Source: a virus
Length of the DNA: 35,285 nt
Strand: one strand, 5' to 3'
Virus record (IMG/VR): IMGVR_UViG_3300042890_004808
Coordinates: 1-35,285 of that record
Numbering within the stretch: position 1 is the stretch's first letter; each line of letters starts with the position of its first letter. Below, piece by piece: positions 13,505 through 20,953 of this stretch. The notes under the pieces were generated by a model that was not told the origin of the DNA, made no database searches, and saw only the letters and a list, made by a program, of their open reading frames with translations. Both the position numbers and the translations under genes were made by a program.

Positions 13505-13515
13505 ATTATCCTACT

Positions 13516-14433
13516 TTATATGGAATATTTGATTCCGGCAATTGCAATATTTTTTATGTATTTTTTAATGAAATCTAATTCAAACTGTGACAACACTATG
13601 TTTAACTCTTGTCCATCAACAGTTTTTATTGCAACACTTTTAAGATTGGGCGGGCTTATAATAAGGTCACTATTAAAAAATACACTATTTCCCTGACTGT
13701 CGTGCAACTGTGTTATTAGTTCAGCAAAATATGTTGGAGTCCAAGACAGTATTTCTTGCTCGTCTTTGACAAAATAAGTTTTGGGATCTAGGTGTAATTT
13801 TTGTGGTACATAAAACATATCAGAGTCAGGAGAACGTCCATCCTCATAATGATGCCAGGGCATTATTACAGTAGGGATTGACAATGTGTGAGCAAGATGA
13901 CACATGCCGCCTTCGTAGCCAATCACACAATCACATAGTTCATTTAGCTGCCAGACTTTTTGTTCAATGCTGGTATCTAATCTGTTAAATGTTATGACAT
14001 CATATCCCGCTGATTGCGCCAACTGAAAAATTTCACTCCAGAATTCTTTTGAATATAATCGATTGTAAGGAAATGCATTGTTTGCAAATTCATACTGCAG
14101 GTCCCAGGTGGCCAATCCAATGCATGGTTTGCGCTGGTCAGAGATAGGATATTGTTTACCAAACAAAGCCAAATTATCATTATGAAGATACGGACTAAAA
14201 AATTTACCTTTGTCTGTGCATTTTAATATTAGATCATCTTCCAATGCCTGTTTGTCAACAATGGTCAATTGTTCAATTTGAAAGATTTTTTTTATTTCTC
14301 TAAGAGTTGTGTTTGATGCTGGCGTATGCAGAGTAATGGGTTCTCCAGAATGCAACAGCATTGACAATATTGACAGTGTTGACCCAATGCCTGTTTGTGA
14401 CAGTTCATATTCTAACATAGTGTATATATTCAA
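13516..14433 (-). CDS. Glycosyltransferase family 9-like (heptosyltransferase-type) protein
   Basis: A 305-residue protein. The second half has a nucleotide-sugar binding layout like heptosyltransferases: CIGLATWDLQY, then KEFWSEIFQLAQSAGYDVIT, and CDCVIGYEGGMCHLAHTLS (about 187-205), a form of the family's 'GxxSGxxHLAxxLGxPTV' loop. The N-terminal half, which would bind the acceptor, is divergent. GT9 enzymes act on lipopolysaccharide cores. Starts possible are TTG at 14433 or ATG at 14418; neither has a good ribosome site. It follows the terminator at 14436-14472 and precedes an SGNH gene. Confidence 0.5.
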   Translation of the reverse strand: MNIYTMLEYELSQTGIGSTLSILSMLLHSGEPITLHTPASNTTLREIKKIFQIEQLTIVDKQALEDDLILKCTDKGKFFSPYLHNDNLALFGKQYPISDQRKPCIGLATWDLQYEFANNAFPYNRLYSKEFWSEIFQLAQSAGYDVITFNRLDTSIEQKVWQLNELCDCVIGYEGGMCHLAHTLSIPTVIMPWHHYEDGRSPDSDMFYVPQKLHLDPKTYFVKDEQEILSWTPTYFAELITQLHDSQGNSVFFNSDLIISPPNLKSVAIKTVDGQELNIVLSQFELDFIKKYIKNIAIAGIKYSI

Positions 14434-14435
14434 AT

Positions 14436-14472
14436 AAAAAGCCCAGGCACTTTTACGTAGCGTGGGCTTTTT
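14436..14472 (-). terminator. Intrinsic terminator (possibly bidirectional)
   Basis: AAAAAGCCCAGGC (14436-14448) pairs with GCGTGGGCTTTTT (14460-14472) with one mismatch. It overlaps the last codons of the acidic ORF. Confidence 0.75.
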
Positions 14473-14635
14473 TGTATGCTTGCATTGCCAAGGATCTTGC
14501 CAATGCTAATCTATCTTGGACATAATCAGAAAGTTCTTCATCATCGTGTACTACTTTTCCAAACTCTAAACTCCTGCGATTACGTCCAAATGTGACTTCA
14601 TCGTCTATTATGAAGTCATCATTGTCATCTAGATT
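14453..14635 (-). other. Acidic 60-codon ORF with no start codon; possible +1 frameshift extension
   Basis: The reading frame NLDDNDDFIIDDEVTFGRN, then RRSLEFGKVVHDDEELSDYV, ending QAYKKAHAT looks like a genuine phage protein with a 'FGRNRRSLEFGK' core. It has no ATG, GTG or TTG start at a sensible place. It begins exactly where the secreted AKP-rich gene stops, in the +1 frame (TCC AAA TAA). A +1 shift at AAA TAA would fuse the two. It could also be a truncated gene or use a rare start codon. The upstream continuation of the frame is an antisense-like shadow of the AKP gene. Confidence 0.4.
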
Positions 14636-14855
14636 ATTTGGATGCCGGTGCAGCTGCCTTGGCGTCTGCTTTAGGTGCGTCCTTCTTAGCAGGCTCACTT
14701 TTGGCAGGCGTTGCTGGTGCAGGTGCGGCAGCTGGTTTAGCAGGTGCTGTGGCAGCAGGCTTGGCATCAGCTTTCTTTTCTTCTTTCTTGGCAGGTTCTG
14801 CGGCAAAAGCAGAGACAGCAAATGCTGAAGCGATCAAAGTTGCGACTAATTTCAT
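14634..14855 (-). CDS. Secreted Ala/Lys/Pro-rich protein
   Basis: A 73-residue protein with a classic signal peptide, MKLVATLIASAFAVSAFA cut before AEP, followed by 55 residues of only A, K, P, E, D, S and T (KKEEKKADAKPAATAPAKPA and so on). It should be exported to the periplasm and be disordered. Similar short signal-plus-AKP proteins are frequent in betaproteobacteria, so host origin is likely. AAAAAGGAAAC precedes the ATG. GC content is higher than in neighbouring genes. Function unknown; periplasmic spacer or envelope stress roles have been suggested for comparable proteins. Confidence 0.7.
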   Translation of the reverse strand: MKLVATLIASAFAVSAFAAEPAKKEEKKADAKPAATAPAKPAAAPAPATPAKSEPAKKDAPKADAKAAAPASK

Positions 14856-14936
14856 GATAAGTTTCCTTTTTGGTTAATGTAGAAATTTCTATCCCTACAT
14901 ATATACAACGCCTGGGCAACACATTTAGTTGACAAA

Positions 14937-16091
14937 CTATTGTTTTTTGGTAAAAATATAAATGCCTTCAGATTTTGTAGCCTGCTCAGCTCTGTTATTT
15001 CCTACTCCGGGTCGTGTGGTCAATAACATGTTCACAGTTTCTTGGTATTCAAAACCGACCTGCTTGCTTATTTCTTTCCATCGATCCACAATTTCAAACT
15101 GCTCTTTGCCATTTTTATAATCTGCTATGTTTACTGCATATATGCCATCTGAACACAAGCTGCGATGTATCATTTGCAATGTGGGCACAACATAAGATTC
15201 AAACCAAGCATCAAGGTTACGATAGCGATTCATGCACTGAGTGGGTTCATCGCAGTAGGTTTCCAGATTGAAATAAGGCGGACTTGAAAATGCTGCATCG
15301 TATGCGTCAGGTGCTGACTCCAGTTCTTCACTGCCGCAGTTGTGCATTTCATATCCGGCACCCATTCCACAATCAGTGATCAATTCGCCCAGTGCCACGA
15401 GACCTTGATAGGTGCGAGTGTTGGGATCTATACCCGAATAATGATAGCGTAGATTACTGGTCAATGCTCCCAGCATGCGGCCACCGTAGCCTGAGCTAAA
15501 ATCCAACACTTGCCCGCGAAACACCGGACAAATGTATTCCCATATGGCCTGAGCATTCATTGGCTTGAAATTCTGTATGGTACCGCCGTTGACCAATTCC
15601 AGTGCGGTTCTAAGACTCCGAGGATGAACTGCTTGATCTCCATTGTCACGGAACTTGTAACAGATCTTAATGGCACGTCTGAGTTTGTTGTCATGATTGA
15701 ACCGTGACCGAATACTCACAGTGTCATTGTTGTTCCATTTGGCATCCTGCATGTTGGGAAACCAAAAACGGCCAAATGCTGATCCTGCTGAACCGCCAAT
15801 GGCCAAAGTGCTATTTTTAACCGATTTTTTTGCCGCAGCCACTGCATGAATCTGTTGACGACATCCTTCTAAACTGTAATAAGTTATAGGAACAATGCCA
15901 ACTGATCTATATATTTGAAATGCCGCTTCTTGTATGGCTTCTTTGCCGGCATCGTCTGCAGCAGTCCATGCCTGTTTGCTCAACACTCGGAGTTGACTAT
16001 CTACAGATTCGTAACCAGTGTATTCGTCAGAAGTGGGGATCACTCCCCACTCTGCACAGATGTTATTGTAATAGGTTTCAATCAGTGACAC
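14937..16091 (-). CDS. Site-specific DNA methyltransferase (SPPY motif)
   Basis: A 384-residue protein. VLDFSSGYGGRMLGAL (195-210) is the SAM-binding motif I, and FSSPPYFNLE (268-277) is the catalytic motif IV of N4-cytosine/N6-adenine methyltransferases. The N-terminal 150 residues are helical and probably bind DNA or a partner. NPNTRTYQG-like acidic motif II follows as SGIDPNTRTYQG (219-230). It overlaps the GIY-YIG-like gene by 14 nt and is third in a ParB-like, GIY-YIG-like, methyltransferase operon. It may protect phage DNA or mark host DNA. Target sequence unknown. Confidence 0.75.
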   Translation of the reverse strand: MSLIETYYNNICAEWGVIPTSDEYTGYESVDSQLRVLSKQAWTAADDAGKEAIQEAAFQIYRSVGIVPITYYSLEGCRQQIHAVAAAKKSVKNSTLAIGGSAGSAFGRFWFPNMQDAKWNNNDTVSIRSRFNHDNKLRRAIKICYKFRDNGDQAVHPRSLRTALELVNGGTIQNFKPMNAQAIWEYICPVFRGQVLDFSSGYGGRMLGALTSNLRYHYSGIDPNTRTYQGLVALGELITDCGMGAGYEMHNCGSEELESAPDAYDAAFSSPPYFNLETYCDEPTQCMNRYRNLDAWFESYVVPTLQMIHRSLCSDGIYAVNIADYKNGKEQFEIVDRWKEISKQVGFEYQETVNMLLTTRPGVGNNRAEQATKSEGIYIFTKKQ

Positions 16092-16440
16092 GTTCTATTC
16101 CAATGAATGTATTTTCTATTTCCCATTCTACCCATCCGTGTACCGCTTGATGGTCAATGTTTTCGTTGATCCACTCGTATCTAAATCCATTAGTGCCTGT
16201 TACAATGTGTTGATAAAAATCAGATTTGATTCTGTTTTCTAGTTCACGTACAAGCCGTTCTGGACCTGTCCATAAACCTGTGAATTTTACTGTGTGCCCA
16301 ACATGACCTTCGTAGCCTTGTGTACGGCCTGTTGGGTTGCCAGTGATGCCAAAACAAGTCCTGGTTAGGATGTTATCTGTAGCATCATCAACAAAACGAT
16401 GGCGCCACAGATAAAAGTAATAAGGTTTAGATTCCTGCAT
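16078..16440 (-). CDS. GIY-YIG-like protein, 120 residues
   Basis: Reads MQESKPYYFYLWRHRFVDDA, then LTRTCFGITGNPTGRTQGYEGHVGH, then VRELENRIKSDFYQH. The 'YYFYLWRHR ... FGIT' pair resembles the GIY and YIG strands, followed by Arg (GRTQGY) and, later, Glu in LENRIK, as in GIY-YIG nucleases. It overlaps both neighbours by 14 nt (ParB-like upstream, methyltransferase downstream), so the three are made together. Similar unnamed phage proteins sit by methyltransferases. Nuclease activity unproven. Confidence 0.5.
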   Translation of the reverse strand: MQESKPYYFYLWRHRFVDDATDNILTRTCFGITGNPTGRTQGYEGHVGHTVKFTGLWTGPERLVRELENRIKSDFYQHIVTGTNGFRYEWINENIDHQAVHGWVEWEIENTFIGIERVTD

Positions 16441-17617
16441 ACAGATTCATACCAGGTACCACAGGCATGTTCAATTTGCCAGCATACTTTTTGGCATCAA
16501 GATAGTCCAGCACCAAAATTGGAGTGAGACAACTGTCACTCCAGGATTTGTTTAGATTGTTGGCATACTGAAATGACTCCAGACGTTGTTTACAATCTTT
16601 ATGAAAGGCCTTGGGTGAACCATACAGTGTTTTGAACATGTTGAACAGATCATTTTCCATTGCTGCATCCAGTTTGACTGCAGGTTTGTTGACACGAGCC
16701 GCATGATGCAGTCGACCAAATGCCAAAATAAAACCGCCATCTACACCTTTTTCGTTTGGGTAATAGCGATTGTGCCAGGCTAGTGCCCAGTCCAAATCTT
16801 GCTTGGCCAAATCAAACACTTTTTGTTCTGTGCCGTGTCCAGCAATCAAGTTACAACCATGCAGGTATGTGACCATGCCCGGTGTGGCCTGATTGCTTTG
16901 AGCTGCACTGGCCTTGGCCGGAAACATACTGTTGTTTTCAAGTATCTGCTGGATTTCTTCACTTTGCACATCTTCAGTAAATTCTGAATTGTACAGTCTA
17001 ACACCGTTTACACGACTGCGATGCAGGTGAAATGCATCAATGGGTTTGCGCATGCCACCATTGATCTGTCGGAATCCATAGTTGCCTACTGCTTCGCCTT
17101 TGAGATCACTGCCAGGAACTGCCATGTCTTCATCAAAAGATTTGATCTGGATCAAATGGTCTGGGCTGACCAATCCAGCCTGCATCAAGTGGAATATGAT
17201 ACAAGAACTTTGCTGGCCTTCCCAGGCACTGTATCTACCATTGGCCAATTTGGTGCACATCACAGGCATGATAATGCGTGGATCAAAACGTTCAAGAATG
17301 TCTGCTTGATGGTCGGCTTCCTCATCACGTTGGATCTCAACATTGATGTCAATTTCACTGGCTGGTACCAGCAGGAGTTCACCAAAATGCTCCTGTGTAT
17401 ATGTTTGTCCAGCAAGACGAGCTTTTAAATCTGCAACGGCTTTTTGAACCTTGGTATTGGCATTGGCCTTTGCGGCTCTTTGAGTCAGCGGCACATAAAT
17501 GGCCCGAGCCTGGTTAGGAGTAAGTCGACGATTTTGTTGTAGCACAATGGGTGCAAACGGATTGGCACCTCTGTTCACAGTACGAGGCAAAGTGATAGCA
17601 TTGACAGTTGTTGTCAT
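16427..17617 (-). CDS. ParB-like (ParB/DGQHR-type) protein
   Basis: A 396-residue protein. LLVPASEIDINVEIQRDEEAD, then RIIMPVMCTKLANGRYSAWEGQQSSCIIFHLMQAG (about 82-150), has the order of a ParB-N domain: conserved start residues, the Arg/Asp loop, and the 'x.GQxR' loop here as EGQQ. The rest, about 250 residues, is helical and unmatched, with an unusual 'YSAWEGQQ' variant of the GQHR box. In phages such proteins bind DNA, hydrolyse CTP or DNA, or assist methyltransferases. AAAGGAAATTC precedes the ATG. Its promoter lies at 17688-17716. A 100-nt gap separates it from the next gene. Confidence 0.6.
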   Translation of the reverse strand: MTTTVNAITLPRTVNRGANPFAPIVLQQNRRLTPNQARAIYVPLTQRAAKANANTKVQKAVADLKARLAGQTYTQEHFGELLLVPASEIDINVEIQRDEEADHQADILERFDPRIIMPVMCTKLANGRYSAWEGQQSSCIIFHLMQAGLVSPDHLIQIKSFDEDMAVPGSDLKGEAVGNYGFRQINGGMRKPIDAFHLHRSRVNGVRLYNSEFTEDVQSEEIQQILENNSMFPAKASAAQSNQATPGMVTYLHGCNLIAGHGTEQKVFDLAKQDLDWALAWHNRYYPNEKGVDGGFILAFGRLHHAARVNKPAVKLDAAMENDLFNMFKTLYGSPKAFHKDCKQRLESFQYANNLNKSWSDSCLTPILVLDYLDAKKYAGKLNMPVVPGMNLYAGI

Positions 17618-17687
17618 TTGAATTTCCTTTAAAATTAATAAAATTGTTTTTTAAAACAGCACGAAGCCACTCTATCAAACAGTTGTA

Positions 17688-17716
17688 ATTGTACTAAAAA
17701 ACAAAGCAGTTGTCAA
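17688..17716 (-). promoter_or_regulatory. Sigma-70 promoter of the ParB/methyltransferase operon
   Basis: TTGACA (17716-17711), a 17-nt spacer and TACAAT (17693-17688). The leader is about 65 nt before AAAGGAAATTC, longer than at other promoters here. Confidence 0.8.
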
Positions 17717-17717
17717 C

Positions 17718-18050
17718 CTAGGCAATCACTCTTTTGTTGGTGTTGCGGTCACTGTAAAAACATTCGCCATTTTTGCGTATATGATCCACTATGTATTGGG
17801 GATTTGTATCAAATGCTTCCACTAGATCCTGTTTGGTTATTCCATCATCAACAGAAAACAAGTAAATCTCGTAGTTGCGCTGAGGGTTTGCCTGTGCCCT
17901 GAGTCTGAGATGGAATGGGTTAGCAAGTGCATGTCTTGGGCTGGACTTGCCTTGTAGTCGTTCCCACATGACTCGTTGTTCATCTGCAGTGACGTCATCG
18001 AGGTATTCAAGACCATTGCAGTCCCACATGGCTATAAAAGTATGGGTCAT
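17718..18050 (-). CDS. Conserved phage hypothetical protein, 110 residues
   Basis: Reads MTHTFIAMWDCNGLEYLDD, then VTADEQRVMWERLQG, then RAQANPQRNYEIYLFSVDDG, ending GECFYSDRNTNKRVIA. 'MTHTFxAMWDCxGLE' and 'NPQRxYEIYxF' are stretches I recognise from unnamed proteins of T4-like and other phages. It begins 4 nt inside the end of the 81-residue gene. Function unknown. Confidence 0.6.
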   Translation of the reverse strand: MTHTFIAMWDCNGLEYLDDVTADEQRVMWERLQGKSSPRHALANPFHLRLRAQANPQRNYEIYLFSVDDGITKQDLVEAFDTNPQYIVDHIRKNGECFYSDRNTNKRVIA

Positions 18051-18292
18051 AACACCTGAATTTGTTTTTTCTTGTCTTTTGACGGGGCAAATTCACATTG
18101 AAGATAATAATCTGTAAGTTTAGCAGTAACCATTGCCGGTAAATCATAGTAGGGAGTTTCCAACAAAAAAATTACATCAGTACGCCGCCAGGTGCCAGTA
18201 CGAAAAAATTGTTCAACAGTTTTTCTATGTTCAACATTTGTTACATCAAATATTACAGTAGGGCGTAGTGTCAAGTTCAAAAGGCTCATCAT
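18047..18292 (-). CDS. Conserved phage hypothetical protein, 81 residues
   Basis: Reads MMSLLNLTLRPTVIFDVTN, then EHRKTVEQFFRTGTWRRTDVIF, then PYYDLPAMVTAKLTDYYLQCEF. The 'HRK...F...GTW....V.F....PYGD/YDLPAM' order is one I recognise from short phage ORFs. Two adjacent ATGs (18292 and 18289) are possible. A strong promoter lies 30 nt upstream. It is the first of two genes in its unit. Function unknown. Confidence 0.55.
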   Translation of the reverse strand: MMSLLNLTLRPTVIFDVTNVEHRKTVEQFFRTGTWRRTDVIFLLETPYYDLPAMVTAKLTDYYLQCEFAPSKDKKKQIQVL

Positions 18293-18321
18293 GGTTTATC
18301 CAAAGAGTTTATAACAGTTAA

Positions 18322-18350
18322 ATTATAGCACACATTTGAATTGGTGTCAA
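18322..18350 (-). promoter_or_regulatory. Sigma-70 promoter, consensus -35
   Basis: TTGACA (18350-18345), a 17-nt spacer, and TATAAT (18327-18322) with TGC before it. It serves the genes at 18047 and 17718. Confidence 0.92.
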
Positions 18351-18351
18351 C

Positions 18352-18588
18352 TCAGTGCCACCGCATTACAAATGCCAGGTAATCCCGTTCTGAATCAAAA
18401 TAAAAGATATATTTTCCCGGAGTGCGGTCAGAACTGGTTTCTATCAATTGCCAACGCCATTCATCGTCCATTCCTAATTTGCACCAAGCTAAAATATATT
18501 CAATTTCTCCAAATGGTTTGGTGATTTCGCAGGCATGACTAAAACTCACTGCTTCTCGGAGATAACTAACCGGAGGATCTAATAGCAT
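18352..18588 (-). CDS. Hypothetical phage protein, 78 residues
   Basis: Reads MLLDPPVSYLREAVSFSHA, then YILAWCKLGMDDEWRWQLIE, then PGKYIFYFDSERDYLAFVMRW. No family recognised. Its start is 2 nt after the stop of the upstream cyclotransferase-like gene, so it is the last gene of the long 22738-18352 operon. It ends 2 nt before the -35 of the next promoter, a compact arrangement. Confidence 0.5.
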   Translation of the reverse strand: MLLDPPVSYLREAVSFSHACEITKPFGEIEYILAWCKLGMDDEWRWQLIETSSDRTPGKYIFYFDSERDYLAFVMRWH

Positions 18589-18590
18589 GA

Positions 18591-19025
18591 TTAGGTGGCA
18601 GGATATTCTTGATCATATCTGGTGTACACTCGATCAATGGCCGCATCAAATAATTTTTCGGGCAAGCGCCACTGAGTATAAGATAAGCCAATATCATTTA
18701 CGTAACGTTCGCCAGGATAACCGCCCAGTGGACCGTTCATTTCATAAAAGAAAAAATCACTACCATTTTGACGCCAATCACGTTTTGAATAATAATGCGG
18801 AAATCCTTCAAAATGATCCAGTTCATCTTCGTCCTGCGGTGTCAACGACCACAGTACACCGGCACATTGTGCACCGTTGACCGGAATTATGGTGGCATGG
18901 CTGTAGAATTCCAATTGCCAGTTTTGTAACATCATGGCTTTGATCGGCTGAGCGGTAGGGCATCGGCGGCGCATGACCGCACGATTCATATTGGCACCAT
19001 ACGCAAAATAAAGACGTTTATTCAA
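18591..19025 (-). CDS. Gamma-glutamylcyclotransferase-like (AIG2 fold) protein
   Basis: A 144-residue protein. RLYFAYGANMNRAVMRRRCP (4-23) is the start strand and 'YGSNxxxxxMxxRC' loop of the GGCT/AIG2/BtrG family. CAGVLWSLTPQDEDELDHFEGF (53-74) holds the conserved 'GxxW.L...D...LD.FEG' segment with the catalytic-type Glu. The fold opens gamma-glutamyl amides to 5-oxoproline, releasing an amine. The start is TTG at 19025, supported by AAGGAACAG upstream. It overlaps the previous gene by 8 nt. In phages the role is unknown; glutathione or modified-base chemistry are possibilities. Confidence 0.7.
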   Translation of the reverse strand: MNKRLYFAYGANMNRAVMRRRCPTAQPIKAMMLQNWQLEFYSHATIIPVNGAQCAGVLWSLTPQDEDELDHFEGFPHYYSKRDWRQNGSDFFFYEMNGPLGGYPGERYVNDIGLSYTQWRLPEKLFDAAIDRVYTRYDQEYPAT

Positions 19026-19287
19026 GATACTGTTCCTTTATATACTTATCTGCTCGATCAATGTTTGTGTCGTGGTACAGTATGTTGTCTGTTATGTTAA
19101 AATGATTGCAAAAACTTTGAGCATAACGTAGACCGTACAGTGCATCCCAAGAAAACTGTTGTTTCCATGCCGTGTATTCGATCAATGGAATTTTTTTGTA
19201 AACACAAAGATCTTTTTTGTGATCTGTGTCTGCTAGTAATTGTTTCACATGTGATGCAAAAACTGCAGAACTTTGCGGTTCAGTCAT
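19018..19287 (-). CDS. Hypothetical phage protein, 89 residues
   Basis: Reads MTEPQSSAVFASHVKQLLAD, then CVYKKIPLIEYTAWKQQFSW, then LRYAQSFCNHFNITDNILYH. No named family, though the layout with 'YGLRYAQSFCNHF' is like unnamed phage ORFs. Its start overlaps the end of the DUF2452-like gene by 8 nt, and its stop overlaps the cyclotransferase-like gene. Function unknown. Confidence 0.5.
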   Translation of the reverse strand: MTEPQSSAVFASHVKQLLADTDHKKDLCVYKKIPLIEYTAWKQQFSWDALYGLRYAQSFCNHFNITDNILYHDTNIDRADKYIKEQYLE

Positions 19288-19750
19288 GTTGAATTTCCAT
19301 CCAGGTATGGTCGCCCATGTACTTGACTTGTGTTATGTAGTCATAGTTTTCTGGTTTACCTGTGCTCCATTCAGTTGGACCGTGAAGTGATAAAATCATT
19401 TTTTGCTTTCTTGTGTCAAACGCTAACCAATAATACTGGCCCATAACAATTTGAAATTGATATTCTGCTGCATAAACCATGTCAGTGACATCAAGTCTGC
19501 GTTTGATGTCTTCTGCTTGTTTCTGTAATACTGTAACCAATTCCATAATTCTATCATACTCTTGCTGGGCATACATCCTAGCATGATTGATCATTATGTC
19601 TTTCTGTTTCTCTATAGGAATCAGATCAAATTTAGGACCACCAGCTTCGGTAGGATATGGTGTGACGTTTCGGTTAATAAAATTAACCAAAGTGTTGCCT
19701 GTAGTTATATCAAAACTGGCACGGCCTTTGGCTGAGTTATTTTCTTCCAT
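19280..19750 (-). CDS. DUF2452-like phage protein
   Basis: A 156-residue protein. TPYPTEAGGPKFDLIPIEKQ, then KDIMINHARMYAQQEYDRIM, then VTVLQKQAEDIKRRLDVTDM, and the ending GQYYWLAFDTRKQKMILSLH with GPTEWSTGKP. This run matches my memory of the DUF2452 family, common in bacteria and T4-like phages, with no known activity. The long central helix is coiled-coil-like. It starts 1 nt inside the stop of the gene upstream (TGATGG), in the long operon from 22738. Confidence 0.8.
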   Translation of the reverse strand: MEENNSAKGRASFDITTGNTLVNFINRNVTPYPTEAGGPKFDLIPIEKQKDIMINHARMYAQQEYDRIMELVTVLQKQAEDIKRRLDVTDMVYAAEYQFQIVMGQYYWLAFDTRKQKMILSLHGPTEWSTGKPENYDYITQVKYMGDHTWMEIQHD

Positions 19751-20427
19751 CAGTCCCAGAGATTTTGATAATACTTGCCAAACAATGCAAATCCGTTTTG
19801 CATACGTTCCTCTACTTTTTTCATGCCTTCGTAGTCACATTTGTATGTGTGATTTGGACCATCTTCCCAGTGGTACATGGTGGCTTTGCCATTTTTGTCC
19901 CATTCGCAGGCAACTGTTTTGTGATCAAATTCGCCTGAGCGAAAAGCATCTTGCCAGGAATCGTCGACCTTGTGTTCAAACGCAAAGATCATTTCATCCA
20001 ACACCCAATCCCAACGCTTGAACCAGTTATCGTCGGTGTCCCACTCGTTTTCCTTGGGTCCGGCTTCTGTGCTTCTCAATCCTAGTCCTTCAGGCACATC
20101 CTGGTCATCCACACTGGGAGAGCCATGCTTGGTTGTCTTCAACTGTTTGAGCATGGGCAAGATTATGTCAGCCAGGGTATGATCCATGCTCCAGGTATCG
20201 TATCTGTCAATTTTTACATAGTTGATCTTGGGATGAACAAAGTCTAAAAACTTCATCCAGGCCTTGCAAATGGGTTCTAAACGGGCCACCCATTTGTCGT
20301 ATTTGTGGCCGGGCGTATCTTCGTGATTGTAAAAAACATCATCGTCCTTTTCCCAAAAGCAAACTGCTTTTAGAATGGTATATGGACTGACCCAATGATA
20401 TCGGTAGTTGCTTTTGTAAATTTTCAT
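19750..20427 (-). CDS. Conserved T4-like phage hypothetical protein, 225 residues
   Basis: Reads MKIYKSNYRYHWVSPYTILK, then VHPKINYVKIDRYDTWSMDH, then LADIILPMLKQLKTTKHGSP, then KENEWDTDDNWFKRWDWVLDE. I recognise 'KIDRYDTWxMDHTLAxIxLPMLKQLKxTKHGSPxVDDxDVPE' from many T4-like and cyanophage genomes, where it is unnamed. No catalytic motif is evident; it is rich in Trp, Asp and His. It is coupled to its neighbours by 1-4 nt overlaps. Function unknown. Confidence 0.75.
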   Translation of the reverse strand: MKIYKSNYRYHWVSPYTILKAVCFWEKDDDVFYNHEDTPGHKYDKWVARLEPICKAWMKFLDFVHPKINYVKIDRYDTWSMDHTLADIILPMLKQLKTTKHGSPSVDDQDVPEGLGLRSTEAGPKENEWDTDDNWFKRWDWVLDEMIFAFEHKVDDSWQDAFRSGEFDHKTVACEWDKNGKATMYHWEDGPNHTYKCDYEGMKKVEERMQNGFALFGKYYQNLWD

Positions 20428-20687
20428 GTGGTTGTCCTAAAATACGGTGCTCGATCAGCGTCTGTTATTTCCATGTTAAAATGTTGTTTAATAACTTGAT
20501 TCCATGGAACACCTTTACAGTAGATCGATTGCTGGTACGCAAAGTCAGCACACTCCTGAATCAATAACTCAGCAAACTTTTCCAAGTTCATGCCATCCAG
20601 TACTGGCGGTTTATAATCGCCACCTCTGAGTGATTCGCAATAGGCTCCGGCTTGCTCAGCAAGTTCATAAATTCGTTTGCTCATCAT
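20424..20687 (-). CDS. Conserved phage hypothetical protein, 87 residues
   Basis: Reads MMSKRIYELAEQAGAYCESL, then NLEKFAELLIQECADFAYQQ, ending DADRAPYFRTTT. A short helical protein with 'LEKFAELLIxEC' of the type commonly seen in phage genomes. It overlaps both neighbours by 4 nt. Function unknown. Confidence 0.6.
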   Translation of the reverse strand: MMSKRIYELAEQAGAYCESLRGGDYKPPVLDGMNLEKFAELLIQECADFAYQQSIYCKGVPWNQVIKQHFNMEITDADRAPYFRTTT

Positions 20688-20953
20688 TCACTCCATTTTA
20701 ATATAAGCCAAAAATATTTTGGATCATTTTCATCTATGTCAAACCAAATTTGACGATCTTGCTTTTTAACACAAATCCCTTTGGCAGTAAAAAATTCTAC
20801 TGCATAATCCAATAACTTGTCTCTCTGTGTAGAATCATTCAATGAATCACTTACTGCATTTGTAGCATGAGCACCAGAATGAAACTCATCTAAAAATTCA
20901 TCTACTACATAGTTAGTAAACCAACTTGGACACTCTTGAAAACTAAATCTCAT
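20684..20953 (-). CDS. Hypothetical protein, 89 residues
   Basis: Reads MRFSFQECPSWFTNYVVDEFL, then HATNAVSDSLNDSTQRDKLL, ending IDENDPKYFWLILKWSE. I chose the ATG at 20953. It lies inside the end of the possible 20-codon ORF upstream, and a second ATG at 20986 would be read through that ORF. Not recognised. Confidence 0.5.
   Translation of the reverse strand: MRFSFQECPSWFTNYVVDEFLDEFHSGAHATNAVSDSLNDSTQRDKLLDYAVEFFTAKGICVKKQDRQIWFDIDENDPKYFWLILKWSE

Noticed and set aside
14638-14877. Plus-strand Ala/Gly/Leu-rich open frame
   Set aside because: It is the exact antisense of the AKP-rich secreted protein; low complexity produces a long shadow frame. No ribosome site.
17021-17428. Plus-strand 135-codon frame
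   Set aside because: It is antisense to the ParB-like gene and has no motif or ribosome site.
19587-20021. Plus-strand 144-codon frame
   Set aside because: It is antisense to DUF2452-like and the T4-like hypothetical, both clearly coding.
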